From the NCBI GenBank assembly GCA_963734865.1, contig CAVTIV010000023.1, positions 85,188 through 149,187 of the forward strand: a stretch of DNA of 64,000 nt, read 5' to 3'. Positions 17,550-26,359 of this stretch are shown here, in pieces (within the stretch, counting starts at the first letter, position 1; each line of letters begins with the position of its first letter). Made by a program: the position numbers and the translations under genes. The notes below the pieces were generated by a model. It was given only the letters and a program-made list of their open reading frames with translations, did no database searches and was not told the origin of the DNA. The stretch is from CBDCUW01 sp963734865 (GTDB lineage: Bacteria; Planctomycetota; Planctomycetia; Pirellulales; Pirellulaceae).

Positions 17550-19190
17550 ATGAGCAGCTCTGACGAACCGGGCATCGCCCCCAACGCAAAACGCCTCCTG
17601 TGGGCTGGTTTCATGGCGATCTTAGCCGCCGGTGTCGGCTTCGCGATTCGCGGTGGAATTCTTGACAACTGGGGCCGGGAATTCGGTTTCACCGGACTGC
17701 AACTCGGTGCCATTGGTGGTGCAGGGTTCACCGGTTTCTGTTTTGGCATCATCGTCGGTGGCGTCGTGGCTGACAAAATCGGCTACGGCAAGCTGGTCAT
17801 GGCGGCGTTCCTTTTCCATGTGGTCAGCGCCTTTGTGACCTTTGCGGCCGTCGACGGCATGGCACCCGACATCGCTTACAAGTGGCTGTTCTGGGGGACA
17901 TTCTTGTTCGCCGTCGCCAACGGAACTTTGGAAGCGGTCGCTAACCCACTCGTTGCCACTTTGTTCCCCCACAACCGAACGCACTACCTCAATATTCTTC
18001 ACGCCAGCTGGCCTGCTGGGATGGTGCTCGGTGGCGTTTGTGGTTGGGTGCTTGATGACAAGTTCCAGCTCGATTGGAAGATTCAACTCGCCCTGTTCTT
18101 GGTGCCAACGGCCGCCTACGGCTTGATGTTCTTGGGCCAGCAAATGCCGAAGTCCGAGGCATCACAAAAAGGACTCGGCCTGGGCCAGATGCTCAAGGAC
18201 GTCGGCATCCTGGGCGGATTGGTCGTCTGCTACCTGATCGCGTTGTTTTTTGGCGACGTCCTGGGCAACTTTCTGCCGGACCCGTATTCAAGCTACGCCG
18301 GTTATGCAATCGGGCTTTCCCTGTTGATCGGGATCGGAGTGATTACCGACTTTTCGATCGGCTCGTGGTTGCTGTTTGTCTTGTTCGTGGTCCACGCGAT
18401 GGTCGGGGCGGTGGAACTTGGAACGGACGGTTGGATCCAGAACATCACCGGTAACATTCTCTCCAGCGAGCAAGGCAAGATCTTGTTCGTGTTCACGTCG
18501 ATGGTGATGTTCGGACTGCGATTCTGCGCGAATTTCATCGAAAAGACGCTTGGTGTTTCGCCCGTTGCCCTGCTTTGCGTTTGTGCCGTGATGGCTTTTA
18601 TCGGGCTGAATCTGACGAGCATGGTCAATTCGTTCGGCATGGCGATCCTGGCGTTGACCGTCTACGGCTTTGGCAAGACATTCTTCTGGCCAACGATGTT
18701 GGCTGTGGCCAGCGACCGCTTCCCGCGGACCGGTGCGGTGGCGATCAGCATCATGGGAGGCATCGGAATGATGTCGGCCGGACTGCTCGGTTCGCCAGGC
18801 TTGGGGTACTTCAAGGACAAGTACTCCGGCGAGGCACTGCAGGAGGTTTCGACAGACCTCTACACCGAATACAAAGCGGCCGAACCCAGCAAGTTCACGG
18901 TCTTCCCCGAGGCTTACGGTTTGGACGCGAAAATGGTCGGCGCGATCAGCGAGAAAGAGGGCGAACCGACTGCCGATGAGCAGAAGGTGCTCGAAGCGTC
19001 GATCGAAGGCGATCGTCGTACGTTGAAAACCGACTCGTTCATCCCCCTGACCATGGCGGTGATCTATCTGCTGTTGGTGATCTACTTCAAGAGCATCGGC
19101 GGGTATCGACCCGTGAAGATTGACGAGACCGACGCCGAGCGAAAGGCCGAATCGATCGCCGAGGCTGCCGCGACCACAGCGGAATCTTGA
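17550..19190 (+). CDS. MFS transporter
   Basis: A 546-residue inner-membrane major facilitator with about 12 TM segments. The first is WAGFMAILAAGVGFAIRGG, and the loop 2-3 region reads GVVADKIGYGKLVMAAF. The family core resembles sugar/nucleoside permeases (VANGTLEAVANPLVATLFP; HASWPAGMVLGG). It is longer than a standard 400-450 residue MFS protein because of an inserted hydrophilic segment (about residues 420-500: SGEALQEVSTDLYTEYKAAE) before the last TM. The substrate cannot be assigned. It is monocistronic, with CGAGG before the ATG and a strong terminator 33 bases after the stop. Confidence 0.85.
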   Translation: MSSSDEPGIAPNAKRLLWAGFMAILAAGVGFAIRGGILDNWGREFGFTGLQLGAIGGAGFTGFCFGIIVGGVVADKIGYGKLVMAAFLFHVVSAFVTFAAVDGMAPDIAYKWLFWGTFLFAVANGTLEAVANPLVATLFPHNRTHYLNILHASWPAGMVLGGVCGWVLDDKFQLDWKIQLALFLVPTAAYGLMFLGQQMPKSEASQKGLGLGQMLKDVGILGGLVVCYLIALFFGDVLGNFLPDPYSSYAGYAIGLSLLIGIGVITDFSIGSWLLFVLFVVHAMVGAVELGTDGWIQNITGNILSSEQGKILFVFTSMVMFGLRFCANFIEKTLGVSPVALLCVCAVMAFIGLNLTSMVNSFGMAILALTVYGFGKTFFWPTMLAVASDRFPRTGAVAISIMGGIGMMSAGLLGSPGLGYFKDKYSGEALQEVSTDLYTEYKAAEPSKFTVFPEAYGLDAKMVGAISEKEGEPTADEQKVLEASIEGDRRTLKTDSFIPLTMAVIYLLLVIYFKSIGGYRPVKIDETDAERKAESIAEAAATTAES

Positions 19191-19222
19191 TCCGGGTCCT
19201 GTTCCAGCAAGTTGCAACCCGA

Positions 19223-19256
19223 AAGCCCGAGTATCCTGGGATGCTCGGGTTTTTTG
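19223..19256 (+). terminator. Intrinsic terminator of the MFS gene
   Basis: A near-perfect 10-bp stem (CCCGAGTATC with GATGCTCGGG, one G-T pair, 4-base loop) is followed directly by six Ts. It lies 33 bases after the MFS stop and inside the leader of aspS. Confidence 0.9.
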
Positions 19257-19430
19257 TTTACTCGTGCCAACCTTACGAAATCCCGCCGTCGCGATAAGAT
19301 TTGTGTCCGTTGTCGGATGCAGACTTCGGCCAGGACCCGTTCTGGCCCAGCCCTCCTGGCCCCCACGCCGGCCAGGATCGTGCCTGGCATCCATTGTTTC
19401 GATGCAGTTCAAACCCCCCTCGGTTCTCCC

Positions 19431-21209
19431 GTGCTACGCACCCATACCTGCGGACAACTCCGCAAAGACGACGTCGGATCTGAAGTCACCCTGTGCGGCT
19501 GGGTCGAAAGTAAACGCGATCATGGCGGGGCGGTCTTTATCGATCTCCGCGATCGCTACGGCATCACCCAAGTCGTCGTCGGGCCTCCCGAAGCCAATGC
19601 CGCATTGATCGACGAGGCCGGACGCGTCGCTGCCGAAAGTGTCATCCTGATCCGCGGCAAAGTCTCCCACCGCCTGGAGGGCAAAGCCAATGAAAAGCTT
19701 GCCACCGGCGAGATCGAAGTCCGCGGTGAATACTTCGAGATCCTCAACCTCTGCCAAACGCCTCCCTTCACACCCAACCAAAGCGACCTGCCCGGCGAAG
19801 ACCTGCGGCTGAAGTATCGCTTTCTCGACCTGCGACGCACGGCCATGCAGAATGCCCTGATCCGTCGCAGCCTGATCGTCAAGACGATGCGTGACTATTT
19901 CGCCGAACGCGATTTCATCGATGTCGAAACACCGATCCTGGGACGAAGCACTCCCGAAGGCGCTCGTGACTACTTGGTCCCCAGTCGCGTGCAGGCCGGC
20001 AAGTTCTATGCTCTGCCACAATCGCCGCAACTCTACAAACAAATCTTGATGGTTGCCGGCTTTGACCGTTATGTCCAAGTTGCCAAGTGTTTTCGCGACG
20101 AAGATCTCCGCGCCGACCGACAACCCGAGTTCACTCAACTGGACCTGGAAATGTCGTTCGTCGACTCCGACGACATCATGCAACTGATCGACGGGCTGGT
20201 CGCAGATACCGCCAAAAAAGTCCTCGGCAAGGAAGTCAAAACGCCGCTACCCAGGATGACCTATCACGAAGCGATGCGCCGCTTCGGCAGCGACGCGCCC
20301 GATCTGCGATTCGAGATGGAAATCGTTGATGTCACCTCCGTCGCCAAGAAAACCGATTTCCGCGTCTTTCGCGGGACCGCCGATTCGGGCGGGTTCGTGC
20401 GAGGTATCCCGGTCAAGAATGCCGCGCTTCAATACTCACGCCGGCAAATCGACGCGCTGACCGACTACGTCAAACAAGACTTCGGCGCCAAAGGTCTCGC
20501 CTGGTTCCGCGTCGAAGATGATGGCACCCTGTGGAGCCCGATCAGCAAGAATTTTGAGGCCGAACATCTGGCCGAGATCAAACAACAGATGGACGGCCAA
20601 CCCGGTGACCTGCTGATGTTCCTGGCCGACTCATGGGAAGTTACCTGCAAGGGACTCGCCGGTCTACGCAAACGGCTCGCAGCTGAATTGAAATTGATCG
20701 ACCCGAAGGAACTCCACTGCAGCTGGGTGACCGAGTTTCCGATGTTCGACCGAGACGAGGAAACAGGTCGCTGGAATGCGATGCACCATCCCTTCACCGC
20801 ACCGCTGAAAAGTGATCTGCCGCTGTTAACCGATGCCCCCCAGGATTGTCGTGCCCAGGCTTATGACCTGGTGATCAACGGCAGCGAAGCGGGTGGAGGG
20901 ACGATCCGAATCCATGACCCCGCGACCCAGCAACAAGTCTTTTCACTGCTGGGCATCGACGAGCAGACGGCCGAAGATCGATTCGGATTCCTGCTCAATG
21001 CCCTGAAGTTCGGCGCCCCACCGCACGGAGGCATCGCGCTGGGTATCGACCGCTGGGTGATGCTGTTTGCGGGCTTGGACAACATTCGCGAGGTCATCGC
21101 GTTCCCCAAGACGCAAAAGGCGACCGACCTGATGACCGAGGCACCGGGGCAAGTGGACAACACGCAATTGAATGAACTTCACTTGCGATTGGCCAAGCCC
21201 AAGGCATAG
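19431..21209 (+). CDS. aspS: Aspartyl-tRNA synthetase
   Basis: Class II aminoacyl-tRNA synthetase charging tRNA-Asp (or Asp/Asn if non-discriminating). The frame is open far upstream, but homology begins at the GTG at 19431 (VLRTHTCGQLRKDDVG), giving 592 residues, the normal bacterial length. An OB-fold anticodon domain (1-110; VTLCGWVESKRDHGG) is followed by the catalytic core with motif 2 FRDEDLRADRQPEFTQLD, a GAD insertion domain (about 285-420) and motif 3 GGIALGIDRWVMLFAG. No obvious ribosome-binding site precedes the start. The MFS terminator separates it from the upstream gene. Confidence 0.94.
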   Translation: MLRTHTCGQLRKDDVGSEVTLCGWVESKRDHGGAVFIDLRDRYGITQVVVGPPEANAALIDEAGRVAAESVILIRGKVSHRLEGKANEKLATGEIEVRGEYFEILNLCQTPPFTPNQSDLPGEDLRLKYRFLDLRRTAMQNALIRRSLIVKTMRDYFAERDFIDVETPILGRSTPEGARDYLVPSRVQAGKFYALPQSPQLYKQILMVAGFDRYVQVAKCFRDEDLRADRQPEFTQLDLEMSFVDSDDIMQLIDGLVADTAKKVLGKEVKTPLPRMTYHEAMRRFGSDAPDLRFEMEIVDVTSVAKKTDFRVFRGTADSGGFVRGIPVKNAALQYSRRQIDALTDYVKQDFGAKGLAWFRVEDDGTLWSPISKNFEAEHLAEIKQQMDGQPGDLLMFLADSWEVTCKGLAGLRKRLAAELKLIDPKELHCSWVTEFPMFDRDEETGRWNAMHHPFTAPLKSDLPLLTDAPQDCRAQAYDLVINGSEAGGGTIRIHDPATQQQVFSLLGIDEQTAEDRFGFLLNALKFGAPPHGGIALGIDRWVMLFAGLDNIREVIAFPKTQKATDLMTEAPGQVDNTQLNELHLRLAKPKA

Positions 21210-21222
21210 CCGCCCCTCAGTT

Positions 21223-21407
21223 CAACCGCCAATCGCGAAGCGATGACATGTGCTAGCCTGGGACTTTGCGGTTTTGTTTCTGCAAATCATCCCACGCAAC
21301 CGCCAATCGCGAAGCGATGCCATCTGCTAGCCTGGGACGCGAGTCCCAGGTGAGTTCGCCGGAACCGGACGTCAGTCGCGAAATCACAATCGCGAAGCGA
21401 TGCCATC
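21223..21407. repeat. Direct copies of a GCGAAGCGATG...CTAGCCTGGGAC element
   Basis: Two 42-base copies (21223-21264 and 21297-21338) share CGCCAATCGCGAAGCGATG and GCTAGCCTGGGAC, and a third partial copy lies at 21388-21407. The same core (GCGAAGCGGTGGCAGGTGATAGCCTGGGG) recurs at 28982-29011, so it is a dispersed intergenic family. It sits between the converging aspS and lipoprotein genes. Confidence 0.8.
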
Positions 21408-21422
21408 AGACGAGTGGAAACG

Positions 21423-21944
21423 TCAAAAACCGAGCGCCCTGCCTTCGTCGTCAAGGATCTGGACCTTGACCTCCACAAACCACTCCGTCGTGTGCTGCTT
21501 GACTTTCACGGCGATGTCATAAGGCGTCTCCGGCGCATACCCGGTCGCACGGTTCTCGTTGTCCTGAAGCGCCTCACGAAACAACCTCAACACCGTGTCG
21601 TCGAGATTGCCATACCACGGTTTCGTCTTGTGATCTTGCAGCACGATCTCCAAAGCCAAGAAGACGTCGGTCTGGTCCCAATCGGCTGGAGGCTTGATTT
21701 GCAACTGGGACGACTTCTTCAACGCATTGCCCAACTCCCAATTCGCCGTGAACTCGGTCTCTTTGTACTTGTGAGTCACCGAGAATTTATCGCCATTGGA
21801 TCGACGGATGTCACCAAGCAACTTCGAGGCGGCACTCGAAGAGACCGGGCCTTCCACCACCGGCGCTTTCGCCTCGGGCATGCATCCCGCGGTCACGACC
21901 AACACCCCGGCAACGAAAACAATGTGAAGATGTCGAGACAACAT
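21423..21944 (-). CDS. Lipoprotein of unknown function
   Basis: The protein of 173 residues starts at MLSRHLHIVFVAGVL with a lipobox (VVTAGC), so Cys22 is the likely lipidated residue. The mature part is mixed alpha/beta with conserved-looking blocks (SVTHKYKETEFTANWELGNALK; QIKPPADWDQTDVFLALE; TPYDIAVKVKQHTTEWFVEVKVQIL). No family is recognised. It faces aspS convergently and lies downstream of mqnC on the same strand, 116 bases away. Confidence 0.7.
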   Translation of the reverse strand: MLSRHLHIVFVAGVLVVTAGCMPEAKAPVVEGPVSSSAASKLLGDIRRSNGDKFSVTHKYKETEFTANWELGNALKKSSQLQIKPPADWDQTDVFLALEIVLQDHKTKPWYGNLDDTVLRLFREALQDNENRATGYAPETPYDIAVKVKQHTTEWFVEVKVQILDDEGRALGF

Positions 21945-22060
21945 GGCGACGGCTCCCGGACACGGATAAAAAAGACCACACCCAGTGTAGAACAGTTTGC
22001 GAGACCTGTCCCACGCTGACGCTTCGGATTGTGGCAGCAAGCGGATGGGGCGCCGGTCAG

Positions 22061-23212
22061 CTAAGCCAGCTGAACCAAATCCTTCGCCGCCCGATTGCGA
22101 TTCGCTGCGATCGCTTTCTGCTCCAACTCCGGCGAGACCAGTTTGTAGAACACGTCCCGTTGGCGAGCCTCAAAACCGAGCTCTTCGATCGCTTCGCGAA
22201 TCTGCTGCAAAGACAAGTAGTGAACCGTTCCCGCCTCGGCAACCACGTTTTCTTCGATCATCAGACTGCCCATGTCATTGGCCCCGAACAACAACGCCAA
22301 TTGACCAATCTTCAATCCCTGCGTCACCCAACTGCTCTGAATACTCGGGATGTTATCCAGAAACAATCGCGACACCGCTTGAGTCTTCAGATACTCGAAC
22401 GAACCGACCGGTGAGAGATGCGACAGGTCGGTGTTATCGGGTTGGAATGTCCAACAGATGAAGGCGGTGAATCCACCCGTTTCATCCTGCAACTCACGAA
22501 CCCGCTGCAGATGTTCGATCCGTTCGGCAACTGTTTCCACATGGCCAAACATCATCGTCGCCGTGCTGATTCCACCAAGGCGATGCCAGACTCGCATCAC
22601 ATTCAACCAGTCGTCGCTCATCACTTTGCCTCGCGTCAGTTCGGCGCGAACGCGATCGACAAGGATTTCCGCACCACCACCGGGAATGCTTCCCAGACCT
22701 GCCGCCTTGAGCCTCGACAATACTTCCTGCAACGAAAGGTGGTTGACCTTGGTGAAGTGATGCAACTCGGGCGGGCTAAAACCATGAATATTGACTTCCG
22801 GAAAGGCTGTCTTGATGTCCCGTAACATCTCCTCGTACCAGTCCAGCTTGAACTTCGGGTGCAGCCCCCCTTGCAGCAAGATCTGGTTGCCTCCCAGTGC
22901 GACCGTCTCTTCGATCTTGGTCAACAACTCCTCACGCGACAGCACATAACCTTCGTCACTTTTGGGGCCTCGGTAAAACGCACAAAAATGACATACAGCG
23001 GTACAGACATTCGTGTAGTTGATGTTCCGGTCAACGTTGTACGTACGGTACGGTTCCGGATGCAGCCGACGAGACACCTGATCCGCAGCAGCACCAATCG
23101 CCGCCAACTCGTTGCTTTCCAGCAACAGCAATCCATCGCTCGGCGTGAGCCTCTCGCCCGCAATGGCTCTGTGCAGAATGTCTTGGATCGATTTTTCAGC
23201 AGATGCGATCAT
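22061..23212 (-). CDS. mqnC: Cyclic dehypoxanthinyl futalosine synthase (radical SAM)
   Basis: A radical SAM enzyme that cyclises dehypoxanthine futalosine in the futalosine route to menaquinone. The 383-residue sequence shows the 4Fe-4S motif CTAVCHFC within NINYTNVCTAVCHFCAFYR, followed by GGNQILLQGGLHP, IHGFSPPELHHF and GGGAEILVDRVR, which match MqnC more closely than MqnE. It begins 22 bases after the mqnA stop, so the two menaquinone genes form an operon. Planctomycetes commonly use this route instead of Men enzymes (established knowledge). Confidence 0.92.
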   Translation of the reverse strand: MIASAEKSIQDILHRAIAGERLTPSDGLLLLESNELAAIGAAADQVSRRLHPEPYRTYNVDRNINYTNVCTAVCHFCAFYRGPKSDEGYVLSREELLTKIEETVALGGNQILLQGGLHPKFKLDWYEEMLRDIKTAFPEVNIHGFSPPELHHFTKVNHLSLQEVLSRLKAAGLGSIPGGGAEILVDRVRAELTRGKVMSDDWLNVMRVWHRLGGISTATMMFGHVETVAERIEHLQRVRELQDETGGFTAFICWTFQPDNTDLSHLSPVGSFEYLKTQAVSRLFLDNIPSIQSSWVTQGLKIGQLALLFGANDMGSLMIEENVVAEAGTVHYLSLQQIREAIEELGFEARQRDVFYKLVSPELEQKAIAANRNRAAKDLVQLA

Positions 23213-23234
23213 CAGTATTTTTCAAAGTGAATGT

Positions 23235-24029
23235 TCAGTTTTCAGTTGTCAGTGTTTGCTTTTGTCCCTCGGGTAGCAAGCCGAGTGACGCGGCTCGGGC
23301 CCGAAACGCTTCCAAGCCGTTGCGTTCGCCCGGCCCCAACCGAAAGTGCAGGTTTTCGGCAAAGTACCGATGCAAATCTTCCTTGGTCAAACCATGATTG
23401 GCCGCCTCTTTCCCCGCAATCGCTTCCAGTTGTTCAAGGCCCGCGTCTCGACTCTGCTCCAGAATGCTCGCTAATTCTCCCGTGTCGACCCCTTCGCGAG
23501 CCACCCACATCGCGAACACAAACGGCAACTCGGTCCAGCGGCACCACCGATCGCCGAGATCCCAAATCTCTTCATACACTCCGCGAGCCGGATGCATCGC
23601 CCGATCACCAATCAACAGCACGGCATCGGCGTCGATCCCCTCGGGTGATTGGTCGATTGCCAAAGAAACGGTCTCGGGCTTCAAACCGTACATCTCCCAC
23701 AACAACACGCGGATCATCGCGGCACTCGTCCGGCTCCCTTCATCCAAGGCCAACCGACGGATGCGAGGCACGGCAACGCGACTAAGCAGTCGCACGCTCC
23801 ACACCGGCCCGCGACAGGCAATCACGGCATCCGAAACCACACGATATCGATCGCCGCGAAAGTACTCGACCGATGGAATCAGCGCCACGTCCAATTCGCC
23901 CTCACGCAGATCCTCGGCCAACCGGCTGGGTAAATCCAACGTCAATCGCCCCCAGTCCCCGAGTCGCTCGGGCAACCCTTCGATCAGAGGCTTCGTATTC
24001 AGATAGGAAACAGCGCCGATGCGGAGCAT
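23235..24029 (-). CDS. mqnA: Chorismate dehydratase
   Basis: Converts chorismate to 3-enolpyruvyl-benzoate, the first step of the futalosine menaquinone pathway. The start MLRIGAVSYLNTKPLIEGL at 24029 is the classic MqnA N-terminus; a longer frame upstream has no homology. Other family blocks are VALIPSVEYFRGD, LALDEGSRTSAAMIRVLL and LIGDRAMHPARG. The protein is 264 residues, normal for this periplasmic-binding-protein fold. It is the first gene of the mqnA-mqnC pair. A 900-base region with repeats lies upstream. Confidence 0.92.
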   Translation of the reverse strand: MLRIGAVSYLNTKPLIEGLPERLGDWGRLTLDLPSRLAEDLREGELDVALIPSVEYFRGDRYRVVSDAVIACRGPVWSVRLLSRVAVPRIRRLALDEGSRTSAAMIRVLLWEMYGLKPETVSLAIDQSPEGIDADAVLLIGDRAMHPARGVYEEIWDLGDRWCRWTELPFVFAMWVAREGVDTGELASILEQSRDAGLEQLEAIAGKEAANHGLTKEDLHRYFAENLHFRLGPGERNGLEAFRARAASLGLLPEGQKQTLTTEN

Positions 24030-24459
24030 TTGGGTTTCCCCATGGGTGTACACGGTGCCTGGCCAACAAGTGAACCGCCAAACGGGCACCAAGATAACTC
24101 CCAAAAGCCGATTTGGCGACTCGGCCGCGAACCTGGCAATCGACACCCAAGCACGGCAACCACCACAGCGAACGATGGCTGGAGGTGGATCGAAATTCTT
24201 GCCAGCTCAATCGCACCGCGAAGGCGGAACGAGGGACCACAACCCGACGCCAGAGTCTTGACACTCGTCTCTTTTTCTCATCGATCTTGCGACCGATGGT
24301 CGCCTGAGCGGTTCGGTTCCTCACGGCCGAGGTCACCCTTGTCGTTCCCCCAAATCTCCGTCGCCACATTTCGGGTGGCATACAAGTTTTGCCGCGAAGC
24401 GGTTCCAAGAGAGTAGCCACCGGTCGCGCAATCGCACCCGTGGTCACGCTGTGCAACCA

Positions 24460-24571
24460 TTTCAACGGCACAGTGTTTCAACGGCACAGTGTTTCAACGG
24501 CACAGTGTTTCAACGGCACCGTGTTTCAACGGCACAGTGTTTCAGCGGCACCGTGTTTCAGCGGCACCGTG
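24460..24571. repeat. Seven-copy 16-base tandem repeat
   Basis: Seven abutting units of tttcaacggcacagtg, with variants accgtg and tttcagcgg, fill exactly 112 bases. There are no spacers, so it is not a CRISPR. Units diverge by at most two bases, and the last two are identical. Confidence 0.95.
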
Positions 24572-24673
24572 TCGGCTCAACCGCGAAAGCCGACGCAATG
24601 CCGGCGGGAACGCCCTGGTGACTCCAATGGAAACGCTCTGCCATGACCATCACGCGACACCAAAACGAGCGCA

Positions 24674-24744
24674 TAAAAAAACGAGAGATCCCGGCCACGA
24701 CGATCGATGAATCATGTTCACCGATCGATCAACGGATCTCTCGT
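24674..24744 (-). terminator. Extended hairpin with T-run on the minus strand (terminator or small RNA end)
   Basis: Arms ACGAGAGATCC (24681-24691) and GGATCTCTCGT (24734-24744) pair perfectly. The loop holds a second dyad of cgatcgat motifs. Read on the minus strand the hairpin is followed by TTTTTTT. No minus-strand gene ends here, so it may terminate an unannotated transcript starting between 24750 and 24930. Confidence 0.45.
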
Positions 24745-24932
24745 CGGGAGAAGTTGTAGGGACTGAAAACATTGCGTCAAGGGCGACAAATTGCTCTCGC
24801 CGATAAATTTCTTCTTGTCAATCGCGTTCGGTACGCGTGTTGCTCGTCCCTTCACGCCGCGGAGGTACAATCATTCTCACCATCGCGCGGTAAGTGGACT
24901 GCCGCATCTGTGACCACTCATTCCATCCATCC

Positions 24933-26359
24933 ATGATGCACCCGTCTCTGCGACCTGAGCCAACGGATCACTACTATTTCGTCACCGGCAGGCTGGCCGA
25001 AGCCGCGGTACGTGATGTGGTCAGGCGCTGGCCGCGAGTCACAACTTCCGCTATACGATTGGTGTCATGCCGATCACCGTGGCCGCACTGATGACTCCCC
25101 GATGGCTTCGTCGTCATCTTGATGTGCCCCTCGAAGCGACGCACGTGATCGTTCCCGGGTTCTGCGAAACGGGCATCGAGACATTGTCCGAGATGCTCGA
25201 AATCCCCGTGATTTGCGGACCGAAAGATTGCCGGGCGATGCCGGAACTGTTCGGCGAGACACGACTGGCCGACGACTTTGGCGAGTACGATATCGCGATC
25301 ATCGCCGAGATCAATCACGCCACGCGACTGTCGCATCCACAGTTGATCGGGCAAGCGAAAGCGCTTCGTGATCAGGGTGCCGATGTGATCGATTTTGGAT
25401 GCGATCCTGCTTCGCGATTCTCCAGAATCGGTGATTCGATCTCCGCGCTGGTCGACGAGGGATTTCAGATATCGGTCGACACGTTCGACTCTTGGGAAGC
25501 GGCCGAGGCGACTCGTTGCGGCGCCGGTTTGGTCCTCTCGGTGAACTCGCAGAATCGAAATGCCGCAGTCGACTGGGGCACCGAGGTGGTCGTGATTCCC
25601 GACACACCCGATGATCAAAAAAGTTTTCACGCTACGGTGGACTTTTTGGCACAACGGGGTGTGTCGATGCGGTTGGATCCGATTCTTGAACCGATCGGGG
25701 CGGGATTCATGCACAGCCTGCTGCGATACGCGAAAGTACGGCAACAATACCCCGATCATGCGATGATGATGGGGATCGGAAATCTCACCGAACTCAGCGA
25801 TGTCGACTCGGCCGGTGTGAATCTGATGCTACTGGGGATCTGTCAAGAACTAGGGATCGAGAGCGTGTTGACAACCCAAGTCATCAATTGGGCTCGCTCA
25901 TCGGTGCGTGAGTGCGACATCGCCAGGCGATTGGTCCACTACAGCGTGAAACATCGCCTGCCGCCAAAACGGCTCTCGGACCAATTGATCATGCTCCGCG
26001 ACGCCAAACTGCGTCCTTTTCCCGCCGCTGCCCTTGAATCGCTTGCCGCCGCGTTGAAAGACAACAACTATCGAATCTTTGCCCAAGACGAACAGATTCA
26101 TTTGCTCGCGGCCGGACTGCGACTTTGCGAACGCGACCCGTTCCTGCTGTTCGAGCGATTGATGCAACATCCGGTCTCCGACAACGTTGACGCCGCGCAC
26201 GCGTTTTATCTCGGATACGAGATGGCCAAAGCATCGATCGCACTGAACCTCGGCAAGCAATACGAACAAGACGAATCGCTCGACTGGGGGATGCTCACCG
26301 AAGCAGAGAACCACCACCGAATCGAGAGAACCAGCCGACACCGGAAAGAGCAGCGATGA
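24933..26359 (+). CDS. Dihydropteroate synthase-like protein (DUF6513/TIGR00284 type; frame broken near the start)
   Basis: A pterin-binding TIM-barrel protein related to dihydropteroate synthase. Related genes occur with tetrahydromethanopterin C1 genes in planctomycetes and methylotrophs (family knowledge; the reaction is unproven). The N-terminus MMHPSLRPEPTDHYYFVTGRLAEAAV (ATG 24933) and the continuation NFRYTIGVMPITVAALMTP are in different frames. One missing G at 25024-25025 (expected RALAASHNF) reconciles them to about 475 residues. DHPS-like blocks are GADVIDFGCDP, QISVDTFDSWEA and MMMGIGNLTEL. It overlaps pabB by 4 bases (ATGA), which links it to para-aminobenzoate supply. Confidence 0.8.

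Larger units (their letters stand above)
24030..24932. other. Long non-coding region between mqnA and the DHPS-like gene
   Basis: About 900 bases between divergent genes. It contains a seven-copy 16-base tandem repeat (24460-24571) and a long hairpin with a flanking A/T run (24674-24744). Open frames across it are arginine-rich and lack any recognisable protein pattern, so none is called. Promoters for mqnA (minus) and the DHPS-like gene (plus) should lie here, but none is clear. Confidence 0.6.

Noticed and set aside
24460..24571. Possible CRISPR array
   Set aside because: The 16-base units abut with no spacers, and no cas gene is present.
23902..24646. Open frames in the mqnA upstream region on both strands
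   Set aside because: Arg-rich compositions that overlap mqnA or the tandem repeat, with no start-site signals or homology.
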